Positions 6,322 to 14,029 of a stretch of 14,068 bases of DNA are shown here, piece by piece. The DNA is from CAZEZY01 sp964516635 (GTDB lineage: Bacteria; Pseudomonadota; Gammaproteobacteria; Burkholderiales; Burkholderiaceae_C): NCBI GenBank assembly GCA_964516635.1, contig CAZEZY010000060.1, forward strand, positions 1 to 14,068. Direction: 5' to 3'. The translations under genes and the position numbers were made by a program. The notes beneath the pieces were generated by a model that was not told where the DNA came from, made no database searches, and saw nothing but the letters and a program-made list of their open reading frames with translations. How positions within the stretch are numbered: the first letter of the stretch is position 1; the number at the start of each line of letters is the position of its first letter.

Positions 6322-7668
6322 ATGTCCGGATCGCCCCTGAATCACACCCACTCCGCAGGAGCCCCCGGCGACCGGCTGGGTGTGCGGGCGGGCATGGCCT
6401 ATGGGGCGCTGGGCATGCCACTGGCCTTTGTCGCCCTGCCTCTCTACGTTCACCTGCCCAACCATTACGCCAGTGCGTTCGGCGTGTCCCTCACCACCCT
6501 GGGCGTGGTGCTGCTTCTGGCTCGCCTGTTTGATGCCTTCACCGACCCCTGGCTGGGTCGACTGAGCGACGGGCTGTTCGCGCGCTCCCACCGTTGGGTG
6601 CTTGTCACCGGCGCACTCTCTGGCATTCTGATGGTGCTGGGCATGGGTGCCCTGTTCTTTCCTCCCGAACCGATGAAGGCGCATCTGCCGGCCTGGGCGC
6701 TTGCAGGTTTGCTGCTCACCTACACCGCTTTCAGCCAGGTGGCGATTGCGCACCAGTCGTGGGCAGCCCGGCTGGGTGGGCATGAGGTCTGGCGGGCGCA
6801 GATCGTGGCCTGGCGGGAAGGCGCGGCCCTGGTGGGTGTGATTCTCGCGTCGGTTCTGCCCTCTCTCCTGGGATGGCCGGCCTGGCTGACGGTGTTTGCC
6901 GTGCTGCTGGTGCTGGGCTGGTGGGCCTGGTGGTGGGCTCCGGTTCCTGCGTCATCCGGTTCATTGGTCACAGACCCGGCGCGGCGAATGACCAGTCTGG
7001 TTCATCCGTGGCGTTTTCCGGCATTTCGACGGCTGATCGGCGTGTTTGTGCTCAGCGGACTCGCGGGCGCCATGCCGGCCACCCTGGTGCTGTTCTTCAT
7101 TCAGGACCGGCTGGGTGCCTCCGACATGGAGCCGGTGTTCCTGGCCACCTACTTCGTGGCGGCCGCGGTCTCCATGCCATTGTGGATGCGAGTGGTGAGG
7201 CGGATCGGGCTGGCTCGCACCTGGCTGGCGGGCATGGTGGTGGCCAGCGTCACCTTCATCTGGGCCGCCACGCTGGGCACGGGCGACATCTGGGGGTTCT
7301 GGCTCGTCTGCGCCCTTTCGGGCATTGCACTGGGCACCGATCTGGCCATTCCCAGCGCCCTGCTCGCTGGCCTGATAGCCCGGCAAGGTGACCAGGGACA
7401 ACGCGAGGGCGCTTACTTTGGCTGGTGGAATCTGGCCACCAAGCTGAATCTGGCGCTGGCCGCCGGCCTGTCGCTGCCCCTGCTGGGTTGGCTGGGCTAC
7501 ACCCCCGGAACCACCGACCCTGCAGGCCTGTCTGCCCTCACCATGGCCTATGCCGTCATCCCCTGCGGCATCAAACTGATCGCCGCGCTGTGTCTGTATG
7601 CCGGTTTCGTCAGGGGTCATCCACCGCTGGAAACCGCCTCGCCCAATCCTGTTTTGATCAAGGACTGA
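6322..7668 (+). CDS. MFS transporter of the GPH (MFS_2, MelB-like) family
   Basis: An inner-membrane secondary carrier of 448 residues with about twelve hydrophobic segments. The glycoside-pentoside-hexuronide family signature is clear after the second membrane segment: D71-A-F-T-D75-P-W-L-G79-R-L-S82-D83. A long polar N-terminus (1-20) precedes the first segment. GPH members move sugars with Na+ or H+, but the same superfamily branch includes the animal lysophospholipid carrier MFSD2A. The surrounding lipid genes make a lipid or fatty-acid derivative a more attractive substrate than a sugar; this is inference from context. It starts 18 bases after the upstream stop with no strong Shine-Dalgarno sequence, and ends 5 bases before the lipoprotein gene. 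Confidence 0.87.
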   Translation: MSGSPLNHTHSAGAPGDRLGVRAGMAYGALGMPLAFVALPLYVHLPNHYASAFGVSLTTLGVVLLLARLFDAFTDPWLGRLSDGLFARSHRWVLVTGALSGILMVLGMGALFFPPEPMKAHLPAWALAGLLLTYTAFSQVAIAHQSWAARLGGHEVWRAQIVAWREGAALVGVILASVLPSLLGWPAWLTVFAVLLVLGWWAWWWAPVPASSGSLVTDPARRMTSLVHPWRFPAFRRLIGVFVLSGLAGAMPATLVLFFIQDRLGASDMEPVFLATYFVAAAVSMPLWMRVVRRIGLARTWLAGMVVASVTFIWAATLGTGDIWGFWLVCALSGIALGTDLAIPSALLAGLIARQGDQGQREGAYFGWWNLATKLNLALAAGLSLPLLGWLGYTPGTTDPAGLSALTMAYAVIPCGIKLIAALCLYAGFVRGHPPLETASPNPVLIKD

Positions 7669-7673
7669 CCGCC

Positions 7674-8231
7674 ATGTTCGCATTCTTCCAACCGTTCCGT
7701 CTCCTGTTTCTGATCGGCATCATGGCCGCAGCGCTGGCCCTGACGGGTTGCGCCAGCCAGGACATTCGTCAGTATGCCAATGAAAAACCCGAACTTGACC
7801 TGGCCACCTACTTCAACGGCAAGCTCACCGCCCATGGCATCTTCCAGGACCGCAGTGGCCAGGTGGTTCGGCGATTCGTGGTGGACATGGACGGCCAGTG
7901 GAATGGCAACCAGGGCGTGCTCGACGAATGGTTCACGTATTCGGATGGCACCAAAGAACGCCGCATCTGGCGTCTCACCAAACATGCCGACGGCCGTTAC
8001 ACCGGCACCGCAGACGACGTGGTGGGCGAGGCCCAGGGCCAGACAGTGGGCAACGCCTTCTTCTGGACCTACACCTTGCGCCTGCCGGTCGATGGCAAGG
8101 TCTACGAGGTGAAATTTGACGACTGGATGTACCTGGTCGATGACAAGATCATGCTGAACCGCGCCACCATGAGCAAGTTCGGTATCCGGCTCGGCGAAGT
8201 GACGCTGGCCTTCACCAAGGCCTCTGAATGA
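7674..8231 (+). CDS. DUF3833 family lipoprotein
   Basis: A 185-residue lipoprotein of an uncharacterised family. The signal sequence is hydrophobic (residues 9-22) and ends in the lipobox L-T-G-C26, so the mature protein is lipid-anchored at Cys26. Asp30 rather than Asp27 follows, so the usual inner-membrane retention signal is absent and outer-membrane sorting is likely. The rest looks like a small beta-barrel of lipocalin-like character (alternating strands such as GQVVRRFVVDMDGQW and KVYEVKFDDWMYLVD), which would suit binding of a lipid. I start at the ATG at 7674, where AAGGA (7660-7664) sits 9 bases upstream and the lipoprotein signal begins at once. Its stop overlaps the next start (ATGA). 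A role in shuttling or sensing modified lipids is speculative. Confidence 0.87.
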   Translation: MFAFFQPFRLLFLIGIMAAALALTGCASQDIRQYANEKPELDLATYFNGKLTAHGIFQDRSGQVVRRFVVDMDGQWNGNQGVLDEWFTYSDGTKERRIWRLTKHADGRYTGTADDVVGEAQGQTVGNAFFWTYTLRLPVDGKVYEVKFDDWMYLVDDKIMLNRATMSKFGIRLGEVTLAFTKASE

Positions 8232-8998
8232 GCCTGAATCCCCCGATCACGGACTGGCGCGACCAGCGCGTGTGGCTGGTGGGCGCTTCCAGTGGCATCG
8301 GCCATGCTCTCGCCGAGTTGCTACACCGGCGGGGCGCCACCGTGATCGTCTCGGCTCGCAATGCCCGCGCACTTGAGGCCTTCGTGGCGGCCCATCCGGG
8401 CAGTGTGGCCATGCCCCTCGATGTCACCGATGCCACCGCCATTGAACAGGCCACCCAAGCGGTGCTGGCTGGCGGCCCCCTGGACCTGATGTGCTACTGC
8501 GCCGGACATTACCACCCCATGCGCGCCACCGAGATCGACACGATCGACCTCCTTCAGCACCAGGCTGTGAACGTCACGGGCGCCCTGCACCTGCTGGCGC
8601 CACTGGTGCAGGCCATGCGAGATCGGGGCCATGGGCATCTGAGTTTCATCAGCAGTGTGGCCGGATTTCGGGGACTCCCCAAGAGCCTGGCTTACGGCCC
8701 CACCAAAGCCGCCCTCATCAACCTGGCCGAAACGCTCTACCTGGATCTGCAGCCCCATGGACTGGGTGTCAGCGTGATCAACCCCGGCTTTGTGGCCACC
8801 CCGCTCACGGCCCAGAATGACTTCCACATGCCCGCTCTGATTCAGCCGGCCGATGCCGCCCAGGCCATCCTGCAAGGCTGGGCCAGGGGCGCTTTCGACA
8901 TCCACTTCCCGAAACGCTTCACCCGTTTGCTCAAGTTGCTGCGCTGCCTGCCCTACCCCCTGTATTTCTGGGCGGTGCGTCGCATCACGGGGCTCTGA
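8228..8998 (+). CDS. Short-chain dehydrogenase/reductase (SDR)
   Basis: A 256-residue classical SDR. The cofactor loop is GASSGIG at 19-25, and Ser42-Ala-Arg44 at the end of the second strand suggests NADP(H) preference. The catalytic set is complete: Asn115, Ser143, Tyr156 and Lys160 (YGPTK). The usual NNAG is CAGHY-like here (Cys91-Ala-Gly93). The C-terminal tail from about 224 is basic and hydrophobic (IHFPKRF, then LLKLLRCLPYPLYFW), unlike soluble SDRs, and looks like a membrane-surface anchor, so the substrate may be membrane-embedded. It starts in a 4-base overlap with the DUF3833 gene and ends 5 bases before the NTF2-like gene. A keto/alcohol step on a modified acyl chain would fit; the substrate is not predictable from sequence. 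Confidence 0.9.
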   Translation: MSLNPPITDWRDQRVWLVGASSGIGHALAELLHRRGATVIVSARNARALEAFVAAHPGSVAMPLDVTDATAIEQATQAVLAGGPLDLMCYCAGHYHPMRATEIDTIDLLQHQAVNVTGALHLLAPLVQAMRDRGHGHLSFISSVAGFRGLPKSLAYGPTKAALINLAETLYLDLQPHGLGVSVINPGFVATPLTAQNDFHMPALIQPADAAQAILQGWARGAFDIHFPKRFTRLLKLLRCLPYPLYFWAVRRITGL

Positions 8999-9003
8999 GC
9001 ATC

Positions 9004-9447
9004 ATGAGCCACGTCACTCACGAACCATCCCTGCAGCGACTGATCGAATTCTTCGAGCACCTCACGCCCCAGCGACTGACCGACATCGACTCGATTTACG
9101 CCGATCTGGCCGGCTTCAAGGATCCGTTCAACGAGGTGCAAGGCACTCCAGCCATCCGGGCGATATTCGAACACATGTTCCGCTCGCTGCACGAGCCTCG
9201 CTTTGTGGTGACGGGGCAAGTGCTTCAGGGCGACCAGGCCTTTCTGACCTGGGATTTCCACTTCCGCTTCCAGCGCTTCGACACCACGACGGCACAGACC
9301 ATTCGCGGCGCCAGCCACCTGGTGTTCGGACCCGACGGACGGGTGACCCTCCACCGCGACTATTGGGATGCTGCCGAAGAACTCTACGAAAAACTGCCCT
9401 GGGTGGGCGGACTCATGCGCTGGCTCAAACGGCGGGCTCGCCAGTGA
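9004..9447 (+). CDS. NTF2-like (SnoaL-type) family protein
   Basis: A small cytoplasmic protein of 147 residues with the cone-shaped NTF2-like alpha+beta fold. An N-terminal helical pair (about 8-30) is followed by YADLAGFKDPFNEVQG and FEHMFRSL, then a curved sheet with strands near FVVTGQVLQ, AFLTWDFHF and HLVFGPDGRVTLHRDYW. The acidic and His residues inside the cone (D39, H113, D116 by position) could be catalytic, as in ketosteroid isomerase or SnoaL cyclases, but many members only bind ligands. The C-terminus is basic (RWLKRRARQ). It sits between the SDR (5 bases) and the photolyase (6 bases), joining the lipid half to the DNA-repair half. The true role is unknown; an isomerase or binding protein for the SDR product is a guess. 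Confidence 0.82.
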   Translation: MSHVTHEPSLQRLIEFFEHLTPQRLTDIDSIYADLAGFKDPFNEVQGTPAIRAIFEHMFRSLHEPRFVVTGQVLQGDQAFLTWDFHFRFQRFDTTTAQTIRGASHLVFGPDGRVTLHRDYWDAAEELYEKLPWVGGLMRWLKRRARQ

Positions 9448-9453
9448 GTCGGC

Positions 9454-11004
9454 ATGGGATACCGGGTCGTCTGGTTCAAGCGGGATCTGCGCCTTGCCGA
9501 CCACGAGGCGCTCGTGGACGCCGCCCGGCATGGCCCGGTGCTCTGCCTGTATGTGATTGAACCGTCCCTCTGGGCACAACCCGATGCGGCGGCCCAGCAC
9601 TACCACTTCATCCTCGAAAGTCTCCACGACCTGGATCGGGCACTCCGGCGCCAGGGCGGCCAGCTGTGGACAGTGGTCGGCGAAGCGGTCGAGGTGCTCG
9701 ATAGGCTGCATGCCGTCGCGCCCTTTGACGCGCTGCATTCGCATGAAGAAACCGGCAACGGCCACACCTATGCGCGTGACCGTGCCGTGGCCCGCTGGTG
9801 TCTGGCGCACGGCGTTCCCTGGCATGAACGGCCCCAGACAGGCGTGGTCAGGCGCTTGCGGCACCGCCGGGAATGGCAACGACACTGGGAAGCCCGCATG
9901 GCAGCCCCTGAACTGGCGCCGCCTCACCTGCACTTTGCACCGCCACCCTGGCCAGGCGATCCCCCCCCTGATGCGGGTTCCCTGGGTCTGCCCCCCTGGG
10001 ATCCGCCCGACCGGCAGCGCGGCGGGCGTCGGCAAGCCCTGGCAACGCTTGAAGACTTCCTGCAATCCCGCAGCCACCGCTACCGCGGGGGCATCTCTTC
10101 GCCTTTGACGGCGCCATCGGCCTGTTCACGCCTCTCGGCCTACCTGGCTTATGGCTGCCTGAGCCTGCGCGAAGTGGTGCAGGCCACACGCCGCACCCTG
10201 GCCACACTGCCCCCCGAGGCCCGGTCGCAACGCCTGGGCTTGCAGGGCTTTCAGAGCCGGCTGTACTGGCACTGCCATTTCATCCAGAAACTGGAAACCG
10301 AACCCGAACTGGAGTGGCGCAACCTGCACCGGGGCTACGATGGGCTGCGCGAAACCGAATGGAACCCGATGCACTTCGAGGCACTGACCCAGGGCCGCAC
10401 CGGGTGGCCCATGGTCGATGCGTGCGTGGCCATGCTCCGGCAGACCGGCTGGCTCAACTTCCGGATGCGCGCCATGCTGGTGTCGGTGGCCGCCTATCCG
10501 CTGTGGCTGCACTGGCGTGAAGTGGGCCACTGGCTGGCCCGCCAGTTTCTGGACTATGAACCTGGCATCCACTGGCCCCAGATGCAGATGCAGAGCGGCA
10601 CCACCGGCATCAACACCACGCGCGTCTACAACCCGGTCAAACAGGCACAGGACCACGATCCGTCTGGGCAGTTTGTCCGGCACTGGCTGCCGGCCATGCA
10701 ACGCGTCCCCGACAGCTGGCTGTTTGAGCCCTGGCGCATGCCAGCGGCGCAGCAAGCCCGACTCGGGCTGAACTGGCCTGAACCCGTGGTGGATCTGGAA
10801 ACGGCGATGCGCGAAGCCAAAAACCGGTTGCATGCCCGCCGCAGCCACCCCGACGTGCGCGCGGCCAGTGCACCCATCGTGGAGCGGCACGGCTCGCGAC
10901 GTGGCATGCCCGGTGCCAGCCGGAATGCCCAGGGCGAGGAGCGCCCGGCCCCCAGACGCCAGCGCAGCATCCCGCCCGCCCGGCAACTTTCTCTGGATTT
11001 TTGA
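9454..11004 (+). CDS. Photolyase/cryptochrome family flavoprotein, non-canonical flavin pocket
   Basis: A 516-residue member of the photolyase/cryptochrome superfamily, predicted to bind FAD and act in light-driven DNA repair or sensing. The N-terminal Rossmann domain starts RVVWFKRDLRLADHEAL; the helical FAD domain covers about 190-450 (SAYLAYGCLSLREV, RTGWPMVDACVAML, YNPVKQAQDHDP). It is neither DASH nor iron-sulfur type. In the segment 366-385 it reads EPGIHWPQMQMQSG. Against E. coli PhrB from memory, His373 stands where Asn378 contacts flavin N5 and Met377 where the terminal triad Trp382 lies; Trp354 aligns with Trp359. This marks a distinct clade, so plain CPD activity should not be assumed. 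A Pro/Arg-rich linker (about 462-510) ends in QLSLDF, a possible sliding-clamp motif. It starts 6 bases after the NTF2-like stop. phrA/phrB naming is avoided because the clade is uncertain. Confidence 0.92.
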   Translation: MGYRVVWFKRDLRLADHEALVDAARHGPVLCLYVIEPSLWAQPDAAAQHYHFILESLHDLDRALRRQGGQLWTVVGEAVEVLDRLHAVAPFDALHSHEETGNGHTYARDRAVARWCLAHGVPWHERPQTGVVRRLRHRREWQRHWEARMAAPELAPPHLHFAPPPWPGDPPPDAGSLGLPPWDPPDRQRGGRRQALATLEDFLQSRSHRYRGGISSPLTAPSACSRLSAYLAYGCLSLREVVQATRRTLATLPPEARSQRLGLQGFQSRLYWHCHFIQKLETEPELEWRNLHRGYDGLRETEWNPMHFEALTQGRTGWPMVDACVAMLRQTGWLNFRMRAMLVSVAAYPLWLHWREVGHWLARQFLDYEPGIHWPQMQMQSGTTGINTTRVYNPVKQAQDHDPSGQFVRHWLPAMQRVPDSWLFEPWRMPAAQQARLGLNWPEPVVDLETAMREAKNRLHARRSHPDVRAASAPIVERHGSRRGMPGASRNAQGEERPAPRRQRSIPPARQLSLDF

Positions 11005-11007
11005 CCC

Positions 11008-11172
11008 ATGAAAATGCGCAAGAAATCGGAACTGCCTCACAAAAACTGCCTGGTGTGTGGTCTGCCCTTCACCTGGCGACGCAAATGGGCGCGCGACTGG
11101 GAACAGGTCAGATATTGCTCCGAACGCTGCCGGCGTGAGGGACTGCCCCGTCCGCCAGGGCATCAGGCATGA
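11008..11172 (+). CDS. DUF2256 zinc-finger miniprotein
   Basis: A 54-residue protein of the DUF2256 family, recognised from the pattern [18 protein letters not shown]...W..V.YCS..C. Four cysteines (C14, C17, C37, C41) are spaced as a single treble-clef-like zinc finger. The rest is strongly basic and rich in Trp and Arg, so nucleic acid or protein contact is plausible. It begins 3 bases after the photolyase stop, and its own stop overlaps the DASH start (ATGA), so it is made together with both. DUF2256 genes are commonly found beside photolyase/cryptochrome genes, and some photolyases carry it as a fused tail. A helper role for one of the two flanking flavoproteins is likely but unproven. Confidence 0.92.
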   Translation: MKMRKKSELPHKNCLVCGLPFTWRRKWARDWEQVRYCSERCRREGLPRPPGHQA

Positions 11173-12485
11173 GCATCATCTACTGGTTCCGCAACGATCT
11201 GCGGCTGCACGACAACCCGTCGTTGCAACGCGCCGTCGCCGTGGCAGAACGGCAGCGTGTTTCGCTGCAGCCGGTTTTCGTGCATGACCCTGCCTGGCAT
11301 TCACCGACGAGCTGGGGGTTTGAACGAACCAGCAGACACCGGCAAGCCTGGTGGCGCATGGCGCTGGATGGTCTGTCTGAACAGCTCACTGCGCTGGGCA
11401 GTCACCTGATCGAACTCGAGGGCGATCCGGCTGCCACGCTCACCGAACTGGTTCGGGCCACCCGTGCCCAGGGCGTGTGGTCTGAGGCCATTGATGCCCC
11501 GGAAGAGCAGGACCAGGACCAGCAACTGCACCAGGCTGGGACGGCGCTGCACCGCCACTGGCAGTCTTCCTTGATCGATCCCGCCGAACTGCCTTTTCCG
11601 CCGGATCAGGTGCCCGATGTGTTCACCAGCTTTCGCCAGGCGATCGAGCAGGCCGGTGTGCGGGAAGCACCCGTTGCAAACACCCTCTCGGCGATGCCAC
11701 CGCCATGGCACCCCCCATTCCTGCTGGAGGCCTGGCCTGCCGCTCCTCTCCATACGCCTGCACCCACCCATCCACCCGCAGACCCAAGATCGTCATTCCC
11801 CTGGCACGAGCCCGCGTTTCATGGCGGCGAGCGTGCCGCGCTGCGCCACTTGCACACATACTGTCAGCGTCGGCTACCCCACACGTACAAGGCCACACGC
11901 AACGCCCTGGCCGATACGGACGCCTCCAGCAAATGGTCACCCTGGCTGGCCACGGGTGCGCTGTCGGCCCGCCAAGCCATGGCCGCCGTTCGCGCATTCG
12001 AGGACGAGCATGGCGCCAGCGACAGCACCTACTGGCTGTGGTTTGAACTGCTGTGGCGTGACCATTTCCGATGGCTCCACCACCGATTCGGCCGACAGCT
12101 CTACCGACAGAGGGGTTTGCTGGCCCAGGCACCGGCGAGCACGCATGCCCGCGAGGCTTTCCACCGCTGGTGCGAGGGGCAAACCGGCCATGACCTGATC
12201 GACGCCGGCATGCGCGAACTGGCCGCCACCGGGTTTTTGTCCAACCGCATGAGGCAGATCGTCGCCAGCTACCTCATTCACGACCTGGGTGGCGACTGGC
12301 GAGCCGGTGCGGCCTGGTTCGAATCCCGACTGATCGATTACGACGTGTACAGCAACCAGGGCAACTGGCTGTACATCAGCGGGCGTGGCACCGATCCGCG
12401 TGGCGGCCGCCGATTCAATCCCGACAAACAGGCCCGTGATCACGATCCCGAGGGTCACTACCGCCAGCGCTGGCTTCACCCATGA
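11169..12485 (+). CDS. DASH-type cryptochrome (Cry-DASH)
   Basis: A 438-residue DASH cryptochrome, a flavoprotein of the photolyase superfamily known to repair pyrimidine dimers in single-stranded DNA and to bind RNA or DNA. The N-terminal antenna domain begins [21 protein letters not shown] hallmarks in the FAD domain are [12 protein letters not shown] at about 287-298, [20 protein letters not shown] at 355-373 and [13 protein letters not shown] at 390-402, followed by [14 protein letters not shown]. Asn396 is the flavin-proximal Asn and Trp400 fits the last Trp of the electron-transfer chain, so the redox machinery looks intact. There is no C-terminal extension. Its start overlaps the DUF2256 stop and its stop overlaps the next start, each by 4 bases, indicating tight coupling. 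I am sure of the class; the in vivo substrate is not visible. Confidence 0.95.
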   Translation: MSIIYWFRNDLRLHDNPSLQRAVAVAERQRVSLQPVFVHDPAWHSPTSWGFERTSRHRQAWWRMALDGLSEQLTALGSHLIELEGDPAATLTELVRATRAQGVWSEAIDAPEEQDQDQQLHQAGTALHRHWQSSLIDPAELPFPPDQVPDVFTSFRQAIEQAGVREAPVANTLSAMPPPWHPPFLLEAWPAAPLHTPAPTHPPADPRSSFPWHEPAFHGGERAALRHLHTYCQRRLPHTYKATRNALADTDASSKWSPWLATGALSARQAMAAVRAFEDEHGASDSTYWLWFELLWRDHFRWLHHRFGRQLYRQRGLLAQAPASTHAREAFHRWCEGQTGHDLIDAGMRELAATGFLSNRMRQIVASYLIHDLGGDWRAGAAWFESRLIDYDVYSNQGNWLYISGRGTDPRGGRRFNPDKQARDHDPEGHYRQRWLHP

Positions 12486-14029
12486 CCACCACCCCAACAC
12501 CCGTCACGCTGCGCCTGATCCTGGGCGACCAACTCAATCCCCAGCACACCTGGTTTCGTGAGGTGCGGGCCGATGTGGTGCATGTGCTGATGGAAATGCG
12601 CCAGGAAACCGATTACGTGCGCCACCATGCCCAGAAGGTGATCGGGATTTTTGCAGCCATGCGCGACTTTGCCCGGCAACTCCAGGCACAAGGCCATCGC
12701 GTGAGGTATCTGGCCATCGACGATCCCTCCAACCACCAAAGCCTGACCGCCAATCTGGAGGCTCTGGTTGCGGCTTACAACGCTGCCGCCTTCGAATACC
12801 AGGCACCCGACGAATGGCGGCTGGACGACCAACTGGCCCGGTGGTGCCAACAGCAAACCATCCCTTGCCAGAGGGTCGACACCGAGCACTTCCTGACCGA
12901 CCGTGACGACGCCGCGCGGCTCTTCAAAGGCCGCAAGCAATGGCTGATGGAGCATTTCTACCGGACCCTGCGCAAACGCTACCGCGTTCTGCTCGAACCC
13001 GATGGCCAACCCGTGGGCGGCCAGTGGAACTACGACGCGGACAACCGCAAACCCTGGCGCGGTCAACCCGGTGAACCAGCCGACCGGCGCCCGCCGCATG
13101 ACCACTCGACCCTCTGGCTCGCCATTCAGGCAGCCGGAGTGGACACCATGGGTGAACCCCAGGCCGCCCAGTTCCGCTGGCCACTCAATCGGGAAGAAGC
13201 GCTCGAACAGCTCGATCACTTCATCGCCCACGGGCTGCCCCATTTCGGCGACTACCAGGACGCCCTGAGTCAGGGCCACTGGCGGCTGTTCCATTCGCTG
13301 CTGTCATTCGCACTCAACACCAAGATGCTGCATCCGCTGGAAGTGGTGCAGCGGGCCGAATCGGCGTGGCACGACGGCCACGTCCCGTTGCCGGCGGCGG
13401 AAGGTTTCATCCGGCAGATTCTGGGCTGGCGCGAATACGTGCGGGGGGTCTACTGGGCCCGGATGCCGGGCTACACCGAACAGAACGCCCTCAACCACCA
13501 GCGCCCCCTGCCTGCCTGGTTCTGGACTGGCCAGACCCGCATGGCCTGCCTGGCACAGGCGATTGGGCAATCACTCCAGCACGCTTACGCCCACCACATC
13601 CAGCGGCTGATGGTGGTGGGTAACTTTGCGTTGCTGGCCGGGCTGGACCCTGCTGAAGTCCACCGCTGGTATCTGGGCATCTACATCGATGCGTTCGAGT
13701 GGGTGGAAGCGCCCAACACGCTGGGCATGAGCCAGTTTGCCGATGGTGGCCTGCTGGCCACGAAACCGTATGTCAGCAGTGCCGCTTATCTGCATCGCAT
13801 GGGCGACCACTGCAAGGCCTGTCCGTATGATGCCAAGGCCCGCACGGGCGAAACCGCCTGCCCGTTCAATGCACTGTACTGGGACTTTTTCTCGCGCCAC
13901 CAGCCGCTGCTTGGTCGGAATCCGCGCCTGGGCATGGTCTACCGGAACCTGGAAAAAATGACGCCCGCCGCCGTGGCCGAATGGCGCGAACAGGCCCGCT
14001 GCACGCTCGAGCGGCTGGAGACCCTGTGA
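12482..14029 (+). CDS. Iron-sulfur photolyase/cryptochrome (FeS-BCP, PhrB/CryB type)
   Basis: A 515-residue prokaryotic photolyase of the class with a 4Fe-4S cluster and a lumazine antenna, whose known members are the (6-4) photolyase PhrB of Agrobacterium and CryB of Rhodobacter. It starts LRLILGDQLNP at 10-20, typical of the class. The four cluster cysteines are C356, C444, C447 and C460. Their spacing of 88, 3 and 13 equals that of PhrB (350, 438, 441, 454) as I recall it. His372 in AYAHHIQRLM (368-377) matches PhrB His366, needed for (6-4) repair. Other class motifs are GFIRQILGWREYVRG (308-322) and ADGGLLATKPYVSS (420-433). No residue is missing, so (6-4) repair is the best call, with a CryB-like signalling role the alternative. 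It starts in a 4-base overlap with the DASH gene. Confidence 0.95.
   Translation: MTTTPTPVTLRLILGDQLNPQHTWFREVRADVVHVLMEMRQETDYVRHHAQKVIGIFAAMRDFARQLQAQGHRVRYLAIDDPSNHQSLTANLEALVAAYNAAAFEYQAPDEWRLDDQLARWCQQQTIPCQRVDTEHFLTDRDDAARLFKGRKQWLMEHFYRTLRKRYRVLLEPDGQPVGGQWNYDADNRKPWRGQPGEPADRRPPHDHSTLWLAIQAAGVDTMGEPQAAQFRWPLNREEALEQLDHFIAHGLPHFGDYQDALSQGHWRLFHSLLSFALNTKMLHPLEVVQRAESAWHDGHVPLPAAEGFIRQILGWREYVRGVYWARMPGYTEQNALNHQRPLPAWFWTGQTRMACLAQAIGQSLQHAYAHHIQRLMVVGNFALLAGLDPAEVHRWYLGIYIDAFEWVEAPNTLGMSQFADGGLLATKPYVSSAAYLHRMGDHCKACPYDAKARTGETACPFNALYWDFFSRHQPLLGRNPRLGMVYRNLEKMTPAAVAEWREQARCTLERLETL

Noticed and set aside
8953..10077. Long minus-strand open frame opposite the NTF2-like and photolyase genes
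   Set aside because: It crosses the junction of two recognised genes and shows no family motif.
10126..11163. Long minus-strand open frame opposite the photolyase and DUF2256 genes
   Set aside because: Both plus-strand genes carry clear family motifs; the antisense frame does not.
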